The notes: a model not told the origin generated them from the sequence alone. Shown: positions 1 through 6,089, counted from the first letter of the stretch. The stretch is 6,089 bases of DNA from Bacteroidales bacterium UBA6346 (GCA_002438905.1 DJSA01000096.1:15405-21493), one strand, 5' to 3'. A program made the numbers and translations.

Positions 1-52
1 GGAAACAGAAATGTTCGCCGGAGTATTGGACGGAAGATACAACCGCCGATGA
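1..52 (+). CDS. C-terminal end of an unidentified upstream gene (partial)
   Basis: From position 2 a frame is open to a TGA at 50-52 and reads ETEMFAGVLDGRYNRR-stop. It overlaps the ATG of the next gene as ATGA, the usual arrangement of co-transcribed and often translationally coupled bacterial genes; that arrangement is the main reason to believe the frame is real. Only sixteen codons are visible, which is too few to assign a family. The frame starting at position 1, which is that of the downstream gene, is also open, so an N-terminal extension of the next gene is the alternative. The signal peptide of that gene argues against it. Confidence 0.5.
   Translation, partial: ETEMFAGVLDGRYNRR
49..52 (+). 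promoter_or_regulatory. ATGA start-stop overlap, putative translational coupling
   Basis: The start codon at 49-51 and the upstream stop TGA at 50-52 share bases. A purine run (GGAAG, 32-36) lies 12 bases upstream of the ATG, which is far for a Shine-Dalgarno site, so the downstream lipoprotein may depend on ribosomes terminating on the upstream gene. No promoter can be placed in the 48 bases available. Confidence 0.4.
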
Positions 53-1632
53 AAAGAACCGTCATATTGCTGGCTGCGGCGCTATTCGCGCTTTCCTGCC
101 TGTCCGACCCGGAGCCTGGAGTGTTCCGTCGTCCGGAGGTGAGTCTGTATGCACCGGTGAAGCTGAGCTCGACAACGGCAGTGTTTGAATATGAGGTCGA
201 ATGGCCTGGGACTGATGCGGTTGAAGAGTGCGGACTATGCTGGAGCGCCACGCCCGAGCCTGACCTCGGATGTGGGATCGTGGTCTCCGACACTCCGGAA
301 AGCGGTGTGCACCGCATTGAAATCACAGGACTTGAACTCGGACAGGCCTACTACATCAGGGCATACGCCAAAGGGAGGAGGGGCATATTCTACAGCGAGG
401 AACGCACAGTCCACACACCAGTGACCTTTGAAAGCAAGACTCTGGAGGAGTATCTTGTTTCAAAATACGATGCCGACGGAGACGGATACATAAGCCTTGA
501 GGAAGCGAGTGAGATTTACGAGATTGTTCTTCCGGATGCCGGACTGTCCTCGCTCGGAGGGATAGAACACTGCACGGGACTGAAAAGGCTGGACGTCTCC
601 GGAAACCCTTTGACAGACATGAGCCTGCCGCAACCATCCGTGCTCGAAGAACTGGACTGCTCACACACCGGAGTGCGAGACCTGAACGGAATCTTCACTC
701 AGGCGAGAACGCTCCGGAAACTTTCGGCACAAGGTATGATTAAAGACGGCGACAAGCTCTATCTCCTGTCAAGACTTGAAAGCCTCGACATTTCCGACAG
801 CAGGCTCAACTCCCTGAACGTCAGCCACAACGCCGAGCTCATCAGCCTCACCGCCAGAAATTGCGGCATCGACATCCTCAACCTTTTCCTCAACCCCAGA
901 GTCAGTTTTCTCGACTGCCGGGGCTGCACTGCCCTCAGGACCGTCAATCTGCTCGAAGGACAGGAAATCGACGGAGTCAACAGAAATCTGGACAAAGTCA
1001 GGCTCATTCCCGAAGAAACCGAAGTGCTCTACACGGCGAAGATTGAAGACCCCTCGTTCCAAAGCTTCCTCCTCGACAATTTTGACACGGACTATGACGG
1101 GGTCGTGTCAGCGACGGAAGCCTGCGGGGTCGAGGAAATCAGGATTGACAGGAATAAGTATTCGGGAATATCCTCCCTTCACGGAATCGGAATGTTCACC
1201 TCGCTCAGAAAACTCTCCGTCGGAGGGCAGAATCTCACGGCTCTTGACTTGTCTGGGAATCCGGAACTGACTGAGGCCGTGTGCAGCAACAATCCGATGA
1301 AGAGCCTGAAAATCAATGAGTGCCGGAATCTGAAAAAGTTATATTGTCAAAACACTGAACTTGAAGGCATCAATCTCGCCGTCTGCACCATCCTCGAAGA
1401 ACTGTTTCTTTTCGGCAGCAGGCTCACAAGTCTTGACATAAACAAACTATCCGCGCTCAAGGCTCTCGACTGCCGTTCAAACAGGCTTACTGGAGAACTT
1501 GACCTGTCCGGATGCAAGTCTCTGACTCAGGTGAGCTGCAAGGGCAACGCTGGGCTTGAACGCATAATTCTTCCCGCCGGATGCGCGGCAAGCATAAGCA
1601 AGGACGAGGGCACCGAAGTCATCCTGAGATAG
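49..1632 (+). CDS. FN3-like / EF-hand / leucine-rich-repeat surface lipoprotein
   Basis: A predicted exported lipoprotein of 527 residues. Residues 1-17 form a signal peptide: K2-R3, a hydrophobic stretch, then the lipobox-like A14-L-S-C17, with Cys17 the likely lipidated residue. This supports the ATG at 49 although the frame is open further upstream. Residues ~28-124 resemble the fibronectin-III-like domain common in Bacteroidota surface proteins (ECGLCWS near 60-66, YYIRAYAKG at 101-109, ending in HTP). Two modules follow, each with a perfect EF-hand-type calcium loop and then irregular LRRs. Loop 1 is D141-D143-D145-G146-S149-E152; loop 2 is D346-D348-D350-G351-S354-E357. The LRRs carry repeated units such as LDVSGNPLT and LDLSGNPEL. 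The family is common in gut Bacteroidales but its role is unknown; protein or glycan binding at the cell surface with calcium-stabilised folding is inference. It is the downstream partner of the gene ending at 52 and convergent with the fimbrillin gene. It has about eighteen cysteines, many for an exported protein. Confidence 0.93.
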   Translation: MKRTVILLAAALFALSCLSDPEPGVFRRPEVSLYAPVKLSSTTAVFEYEVEWPGTDAVEECGLCWSATPEPDLGCGIVVSDTPESGVHRIEITGLELGQAYYIRAYAKGRRGIFYSEERTVHTPVTFESKTLEEYLVSKYDADGDGYISLEEASEIYEIVLPDAGLSSLGGIEHCTGLKRLDVSGNPLTDMSLPQPSVLEELDCSHTGVRDLNGIFTQARTLRKLSAQGMIKDGDKLYLLSRLESLDISDSRLNSLNVSHNAELISLTARNCGIDILNLFLNPRVSFLDCRGCTALRTVNLLEGQEIDGVNRNLDKVRLIPEETEVLYTAKIEDPSFQSFLLDNFDTDYDGVVSATEACGVEEIRIDRNKYSGISSLHGIGMFTSLRKLSVGGQNLTALDLSGNPELTEAVCSNNPMKSLKINECRNLKKLYCQNTELEGINLAVCTILEELFLFGSRLTSLDINKLSALKALDCRSNRLTGELDLSGCKSLTQVSCKGNAGLERIILPAGCAASISKDEGTEVILR

Positions 1633-1651
1633 TGTCCGGCCGAACAGGATG
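1620..1651. terminator. Inverted repeat at the convergent gene junction, weak terminator candidate
   Basis: CATCCTG at 1620-1626 is the exact reverse complement of CAGGATG at 1645-1651, giving a 7-bp stem extendable by two G-U pairs, with an 18-base loop. It spans the stop codon of the plus-strand lipoprotein gene and lies 47 bases beyond the stop of the minus-strand fimbrillin gene. No T-tract follows on either strand and the loop is long, so it is not a classical intrinsic terminator. A weaker TTGGG/CCCAA pair lies at 1663-1667 and 1679-1683. No better terminator was found in the 65-base gap. Confidence 0.25.
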
Positions 1652-1697
1652 GTGAAGCCGCCTTGGGGAAACCGACCGCCCAAAGAGAACCGACGGC

Positions 1698-2567
1698 TCA
1701 GTCCCAGTCTCGGACCTCTCCACCGACATCGATGCGGACCTTATCCGGATTGCTATTCAGGGTAATGTTCAGCTGATGCTGAACGCCGGAACGGAAAATC
1801 ATCCGTCCTTCGACAAGGTAGGACACCCCATCGTACTGAATCTCAACCAGCGGCTGCCTGCTTGTGAGCGACTGCGGGACGAGAATGGCAGCATAGGTAT
1901 CAACCGACTGGCGCCTAGCCGTAATGGTGGATTTGGATGCACGAGCGTCACTCATCACAGATCCGGTGCCGAGATTGACGAGAGCACTGGTCACGACCCC
2001 ATGAATCCTGACCGACAGACTATCCGGGAAATCCCCCTCAAATCCGTCACCTTTCAGAATCTTTATAACGACACGACTCATCCTATGCGAAAACTTCAAG
2101 CCTATAGTCTTCGGATAACGCACTCCAGACGCCTTCGCCCACAGGAAGTCGGAACTCTCATACGCTCCGCTCACGGACTGATCCTCCGCGACATGAAAAT
2201 TATATTCTTCAACGGAAGACGGTGTGTTAGATGGGAAATAGCCATAAGCATCGTACATAGTGTCGATGTTCCAGTAGAGTTTTTTGGCCGGAGTCCACGA
2301 GACACCATCAAAAGTCAGGGTTTCGTTGTTCACCGCATTTCCTGACAAATGCAGAGGAGATGCCTTGCCGTTCTCATATTCAGTCATATACAAACCGACA
2401 ACATCCCCCTCCTCAAACCCAGCGGAAGAAACTTTTGTCTCTCCGGGATATTCGAGACTGAAGCGCATCCGTCCAAATTCCTCATCTGCCGAATCATATC
2501 CTTTGGAACATCCGGACGCGAGAGAAAGACAGAGCAATGCGATATATATCAATGAATTATATTTCAT
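1698..2567 (-). CDS. Fimbrillin family (Mfa-like / FimA-type) lipoprotein
   Basis: A 289-residue exported protein recognised as fimbrillin-like (the Mfa-like/FimB-type superfamily of Bacteroidales pilins and related surface proteins). The signal peptide is residues 1-19, with lipobox A17-S-G-C20 and Cys20 lipidated; acidic residues follow at 25-30. Family features are GF..GD..GLY...YENGK at 50-68, LYWN at 97-100, YDAYGYFP at 105-112, SSDFLW at 138-143, HRMSRVVIKI at 161-170, LVPQ at 228-231, QHQLNITLN at 263-271 and a terminal tryptophan, W288. Known fimbrillins of this phylum are exported as lipoproteins, and the major pilins are cut near the N-terminus and polymerise by strand exchange. R33 or R35, just before the first predicted strand, could be such a cut site, but this is inference. 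The ATG at 2567 is chosen because an in-frame TAA lies nine bases upstream and the signal peptide follows immediately. It lies 43 bases after the large fimbrillin-LRR-protease gene, probably co-transcribed. It may be a shaft or anchor subunit, or simply a surface lipoprotein. Confidence 0.9.
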   Translation of the reverse strand: MKYNSLIYIALLCLSLASGCSKGYDSADEEFGRMRFSLEYPGETKVSSAGFEEGDVVGLYMTEYENGKASPLHLSGNAVNNETLTFDGVSWTPAKKLYWNIDTMYDAYGYFPSNTPSSVEEYNFHVAEDQSVSGAYESSDFLWAKASGVRYPKTIGLKFSHRMSRVVIKILKGDGFEGDFPDSLSVRIHGVVTSALVNLGTGSVMSDARASKSTITARRQSVDTYAAILVPQSLTSRQPLVEIQYDGVSYLVEGRMIFRSGVQHQLNITLNSNPDKVRIDVGGEVRDWD

Positions 2568-2573
2568 AAAACA

Positions 2574-2606
2574 TTAGGATTTAAGAACCAGAATCATCTT
2601 TTTCAT
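2574..2606 (-). other. 10-codon micro-ORF in the operon gap, in frame with the fimbrillin gene
   Basis: ATG at 2606-2604 starts MKKMILVLKS, ended by TAA at 2576-2574. It begins four bases after the stop of the large upstream gene, has an AGG seven bases before its ATG (2616-2614), and is in the same frame as the fimbrillin start, separated from it by only TAA-TGT-TTT. The peptide looks like the n-region and early h-region of a signal peptide. It may be a remnant of an older start, a coupling peptide carrying ribosomes to the fimbrillin ATG, or chance. There is no evidence beyond position, frame and composition. Confidence 0.25.
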
Positions 2607-2610
2607 GTCT

Positions 2611-5600
2611 CTACCTGACTTCCGGGCGTTTCCCACAAAATATGGGATTATTATGCAATCCACGGGTATTTGCTTTTTCACTCGCACCCGAGCGGGATTT
2701 CTTTTTTCCAAGAGATTTCGACTGCGTTACATTTTCCAAATTATCCTTGGCTACAAAATCCTCAAAACTGAACGTTTCTCCGGAATACTCCATGATCCTA
2801 CGGACAATTTCCTCGCGGCTTATGGTGCTGAAGTATGGGATATCGTTGTTCATGCAACTGTTGTACTCCGAACGCCATACTCCCCTGCTGTGCATGAAAC
2901 CGCCTTCATAGACATCAACGAAGCTGCGGTATTTCTCGTGGTAGATCAGATGACTCCACGGCACCTCTTCAGGCTTTCCGCTGAGCGAAAGGTTTGCGAA
3001 CCAGCCCTTTGACTTTGCAGCGTTGAACTCCCCGACATGACCACAGCAGGCGCAGGTGCAGGCATCGATGAAGGCATTATGGTAGATGTACTCGTCACCG
3101 AGCTTTCCGAAGCCGTGCCCGCAGGCCTCGTGCTGAACAACGCCACGGAAGTCCTGAGGGTAGCCGTAGTCGCTCTTGGGGCAGTAGGCAATCGCGGAAC
3201 CATCGTCATAGAGATAGGTTGTTCCGCCATATTCCGTGGTGTTAGGAATCATGACGATGAGAGTCTGCGGGAGATTTTCCTCGCTCACCGTCGGCATAAG
3301 GCAGGCATAACGGAAGATTTCCGCATAGTCGCTCTCCCCGAAACGCCCACCGAGCGTGGAGCCGCCCTTTGCGGACGTGTTGAAGCGGTTGTATATTATC
3401 GTGTTGACACTTCCGATTCCAGACTCCGGAGAAACCGTGGCGGCCGTATAGACATTAAAGCGACTGCGGTAGGACCGGAAAGGCTCGATGCCGAAGAAAT
3501 GCTCCACAGCCTCACTGATGTCCTGAATCAGGAGTCCCTTGCTTATGTCCTCCGCACTGTAGCCGTCGCCGAGGAAAACAACATTGACGCCGCTGCCCTC
3601 CGTGGCGCTCTGGAGGGTGATGACCTCGTCTTCGGCATATTTCGAATCATATTGCCTGACGTCAAGGGAAACGCTGTAATCCTTGCCTGCAAGTTCGAAA
3701 ACAACTACTCCCTCACGGGACTCTCCCGAAGGCATCTGCTGGAACGTGAGCGAAAGTTCAGTCTTGCCATCGCCTAAGGTCCTGTCAAGCTCAACCCAAT
3801 CCGGTTTCTCGGAGACTATCCAGTCCTCGTCAGCGTCAAGGGTGATTTTTCTTGTCACCGAAGTGTTGAGCGCGAACGCTGTGGAAGGGCGGACCGAAAG
3901 CCAGCGATAGGCCGATACGCGTTTGAAATCCTTCCAGCCGGTTGCTGTACGGTACTGGATGACAGAGGACTCGGGGACCTCAACCGTGAAGTTGTCCTTC
4001 GGAACCCCTTCAAACGCCTGCTGCTGAACCACAGGAGGAATGTCTCCCTTGCAGACGATACTGTTAAGTCCGAAGCAGTTCTGAAATGCGCCGCCTTCGG
4101 ATTCGTTTCTGTCCGCAAGTATGGATTCCATTCCGGACGGAAGCACCAGTCCCTCAAGACCACGGCAACCGGAGAACGCCCCGACACCGATGCTTATGAC
4201 ATTTTCGGGAATTTCTAGTACTCCAGACAGGCGGGTGTTGTGCGCGAAAATCCAGTTCCCGATGGCCCGCAAAGCCGCTGGAAGGACAAGTTTCCCTGAA
4301 AAATCGCAACCATCGAAGCAATGCTCACCCAGAGAAGTCAGAGTTTCCGGCAGCACAAGTTCACCTCTGAGCTTGGTGTTCTCGAATGCATATCCTTCAA
4401 TTGAAGTCAATCCATCATTAAGAACAAGGTTTCCGTCAAAGCCGGTGTTGGAAAAACATCGCACTGGCAACACCTTGACTCCCTCAGGTATGACAAGAGT
4501 TCCGCGCAGATTGCCGCAGTTCGCGAATGAGTCCTCCCCGATATATTTCAAGTTTCCCGGCAGGTGAAGTTCACCATATATGGACGGACAACTCAAGAAG
4601 GTCCCTTTGCCTATCTCTTCCAGACCTTCAGGCAACTTAAGCTCGCAGACGAAATTGCATCCGGCAAAGGCTCCGTCCCAATAGCCGAGGTAGCCGTCAT
4701 AGTTGCCGATTCTCTTGAGCGTGCTCGGGAGGTTCAGACTGCCGCTGAGACAAGAGCAGCTCCTGAACGCGGCCTTGTCGATGAACTCAAGTCCCTCAGG
4801 GAAAGTCAGCGAACCCGCCAGCGCATTGCAGTCGGAGAACGCTGATTCGTTGATTCCTTTCAGATGGTCGGGGAATATTATGGACGTCAGAGTCTTCTTT
4901 GAGTTCAGTGCATAAGCGGGAATCACATCATCATCGTTCCCATAGAAATCCTCCCCGTCTCCGAGACTGCCTCCGTCGCCGGAAACTATCCTCACTTCCT
5001 TGAGATTCAATGCAGAAAGGTTCGTTAGGCGATGCCTCATCACCCCGAAGTCACGGCCGTTAATCTGCCCCGTAATCTTGAGATTACGCACTCTGTCAAT
5101 TTCCGTTGTCGCAGCGAGCGTTTCCTCCAAAGTTCCAGCCTTCGCCACGTTCACGACGATATATTCAGCCGCAGTCCAGTCGTGCGAGGCAGAATCATTC
5201 TCCCACGCTGACACGGCAAAATTTCCCAAGACAAGGTCGAAGTCCCCGTCCTCCTTACGATTGACGACAATGGTGAAGTTATGTTGACTTGAAGCGGATA
5301 GTTCCAAATCCTCTTTCACGTTGAATTTCAGAGTCTTACCATCGACCGTAATGCTAATGAGCGCAGTTCCAGCGGAGACTTTCTGCGGAACGGTCACTGC
5401 CCGCCACACACCATCTTTTTCATAAGGGATTATACTCCCTGTCTCCTGAGAGGCATCTGAAAGCGACACAAGGCCATCCGCAAGGTTCACTACCGCCTCA
5501 GTCCTCAGCCCAGTCAACAGCACTTCCTTCACCGCAGCGTCCCACTCCCCCGAGCCGAACCCGCCGCCTTCCTCAAGGCGGACAACAACGGCTGCCATTC

Positions 5601-6089
5601 TGTGCGTCATCTCAACATTAACAGTCCGCTCCGTAGGCACGGCATCCGTCGCCTTTCCCCACAAGAAATCCGAAGCCTCATAGCCTGAGATTGTCCCGTT
5701 GGCCTTAGGCCTCTGATCCCTGCTCACAGTAAATTCCAGCGCGTTAACATTTTCGATGTATGTATATGGATAGTAGGCATATATGTCCGCGTGGGTGTTC
5801 CGGTCCTTCCAATAGATGTCCCGGCTTCCGACCCAACGTCGGTCAGAGGCAGAATACTGATGGGCCACATTGTCCGCCCGGTTCCCCGCATTTTTCAGTG
5901 AGCATGGTTTTTCATTCTCATAATCAACGACATACACCCCGATCCTGTCCCCGTCTGCGAATCCTCCATCGCTCACCCTTGTCTGATAGACCTGCAAGAT
6001 TTCTCCGGAAAGCGAAATCGAGACTTTCTCGGAAGAGCCCTCGTCGGTGGCATTCAAAGGCTCTGAGGTGTAAATAATAACGCAAAAAT
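2611..6089 (-). CDS. Fimbrillin–BspA-LRR–BACON–M64 metallopeptidase, giant surface protein (5' partial)
   Basis: The frame ends at TAG (2613-2611) and stays open to the window edge. A TTG at 6057 gives 1148 residues and is used for numbering here, but it is probably not the start: the codons before it read FCVIIYTSEP, probably the end of a signal peptide that starts outside the window. Domains in order: fimbrillin-like, ~10-288 (GD..GVY...YENEK at 36-50, SDFLW 129-133, HRM 152-154, QHNFTI 258-263, W285); a linker typical of Bacteroidota LRR proteins, ~290-376 (LKITGQINGRDF, 326-337); about eleven BspA-type LRRs, 393-666; a BACON-like domain, ~716-804; and an M64 peptidase, ~823-1095. The peptidase part shows FLGDGY (828-833), the zinc-site segment HEACGHGFGKLGDEY (976-990) and SCMNN (1067-1071) as a possible Met-turn. 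A basic tail follows (KKK at 1118-1120). M64 is named after a clostridial IgA protease, but the substrate here is unknown. Likely surface-exposed, and upstream of the fimbrillin gene in the same operon. Odd points: HExxxH spacing, CTCACCGH at 1000-1007, and the pilin fusion. Confidence 0.93.
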   Translation of the reverse strand, partial: FCVIIYTSEPLNATDEGSSEKVSISLSGEILQVYQTRVSDGGFADGDRIGVYVVDYENEKPCSLKNAGNRADNVAHQYSASDRRWVGSRDIYWKDRNTHADIYAYYPYTYIENVNALEFTVSRDQRPKANGTISGYEASDFLWGKATDAVPTERTVNVEMTHRMAAVVVRLEEGGGFGSGEWDAAVKEVLLTGLRTEAVVNLADGLVSLSDASQETGSIIPYEKDGVWRAVTVPQKVSAGTALISITVDGKTLKFNVKEDLELSASSQHNFTIVVNRKEDGDFDLVLGNFAVSAWENDSASHDWTAAEYIVVNVAKAGTLEETLAATTEIDRVRNLKITGQINGRDFGVMRHRLTNLSALNLKEVRIVSGDGGSLGDGEDFYGNDDDVIPAYALNSKKTLTSIIFPDHLKGINESAFSDCNALAGSLTFPEGLEFIDKAAFRSCSCLSGSLNLPSTLKRIGNYDGYLGYWDGAFAGCNFVCELKLPEGLEEIGKGTFLSCPSIYGELHLPGNLKYIGEDSFANCGNLRGTLVIPEGVKVLPVRCFSNTGFDGNLVLNDGLTSIEGYAFENTKLRGELVLPETLTSLGEHCFDGCDFSGKLVLPAALRAIGNWIFAHNTRLSGVLEIPENVISIGVGAFSGCRGLEGLVLPSGMESILADRNESEGGAFQNCFGLNSIVCKGDIPPVVQQQAFEGVPKDNFTVEVPESSVIQYRTATGWKDFKRVSAYRWLSVRPSTAFALNTSVTRKITLDADEDWIVSEKPDWVELDRTLGDGKTELSLTFQQMPSGESREGVVVFELAGKDYSVSLDVRQYDSKYAEDEVITLQSATEGSGVNVVFLGDGYSAEDISKGLLIQDISEAVEHFFGIEPFRSYRSRFNVYTAATVSPESGIGSVNTIIYNRFNTSAKGGSTLGGRFGESDYAEIFRYACLMPTVSEENLPQTLIVMIPNTTEYGGTTYLYDDGSAIAYCPKSDYGYPQDFRGVVQHEACGHGFGKLGDEYIYHNAFIDACTCACCGHVGEFNAAKSKGWFANLSLSGKPEEVPWSHLIYHEKYRSFVDVYEGGFMHSRGVWRSEYNSCMNNDIPYFSTISREEIVRRIMEYSGETFSFEDFVAKDNLENVTQSKSLGKKKSRSGASEKANTRGLHNNPIFCGKRPEVR
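4060..4881 (-). repeat. BspA-type LRR tract inside the large protease gene
   Basis: Eleven units with the pattern L-x-L-P-x-x-L-x-x-I-G-x-x-x-F-x-x-C-x-x-L-x-G begin at residues 393, 417, 441, 473, 497, 521, 544, 567, 590, 614 and 637. A degenerate element starts at 667. The period is 23-24 residues except for the third unit (32) and the eleventh (30), which carry insertions. BspA-like LRRs form curved solenoids that bind host proteins such as fibronectin or fibrinogen in oral Bacteroidota; binding by this protein is inference. The units are well diverged, so recent repeat expansion is unlikely. Confidence 0.85.

Noticed and set aside
1670..1694. Short direct repeat AACCGAC (1670-1676 and 1688-1694) in the convergent gap
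   Set aside because: Only seven bases, two copies, no symmetry or known site; expected by chance in a GC-rich gap.
1776..2345. Plus-strand open frame (189 codons) antisense to the fimbrillin gene
   Set aside because: It mirrors the fimbrillin coding sequence, has no family features, and would overlap most of a confidently assigned gene.
2568..2581. Bacteroides-type promoter (TTTG / TAnnTTTG) just before the fimbrillin ATG
   Set aside because: The sequence TAATGTTTTATG does not match the -7 element and no TTTG lies at the right distance; co-transcription from upstream is the simpler reading.
3037..3777. Long plus-strand open frame (246 codons) antisense to the protease and BACON region
   Set aside because: It lies fully opposite well-recognised domain-coding sequence. 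Its translation is Ala/Val/Gly-rich without any recognisable domain, signal peptide or plausible start context, which is typical of a shadow frame.
4060..4881. Tandem DNA repeat or CRISPR-like array
   Set aside because: The periodicity is in the protein (23-24-residue LRRs). The DNA copies are well diverged and there are no identical repeat units with spacers.
6055..6057. TTG as a true start codon of the large protein
   Set aside because: The frame is open upstream to the window edge and carries a hydrophobic signal-peptide-like stretch, so the TTG is an internal leucine codon.

Overview
The window looks like a piece of a Bacteroidales (Bacteroidota) chromosome, probably from a gut- or host-associated lineage. 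The basis is the protein families: a fimbrillin-type lipoprotein, BspA-like leucine-rich repeats, a BACON domain, an M64-type metallopeptidase and an EF-hand/LRR lipoprotein, all of them families typical of that phylum. The start contexts are A/T-rich without strong Shine-Dalgarno sites, and base composition is moderate by eye. No RNA gene, CRISPR array, insertion sequence or attachment site was seen, and genes cover almost the whole window.

Layout. Positions 1-52 (+) hold the last codons of an unidentified upstream gene whose TGA overlaps the next start codon as ATGA. Positions 49-1632 (+) encode a 527-residue lipoprotein with a fibronectin-III-like domain followed by two successive EF-hand/LRR modules. 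A 65-base convergent gap follows, with a weak inverted repeat at its left edge. On the minus strand, reading right to left, a very large gene (6089 to 2611, 5' end beyond the window) encodes a fimbrillin-like domain, a linker, about eleven BspA-type LRRs, a BACON domain and an M64 metallopeptidase in one chain. After 43 bases comes a stand-alone fimbrillin lipoprotein (2567 to 1698), probably in the same operon. A 10-codon reading frame sits in the 43-base gap.

How the genes may work together. The two minus-strand products share a homologous fimbrillin domain, and in the large protein that domain ends at the position matching the C-terminus of the stand-alone protein. The simplest inference is a small surface or pilus-like assembly in which the stand-alone fimbrillin is a shaft or anchor subunit. 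The large protein would then be a pilin-fused (possibly tip) subunit displaying an LRR binding platform and a zinc protease. The convergent EF-hand/LRR lipoprotein is another likely surface or binding protein, but it lies on a separate transcript and need not be functionally linked.
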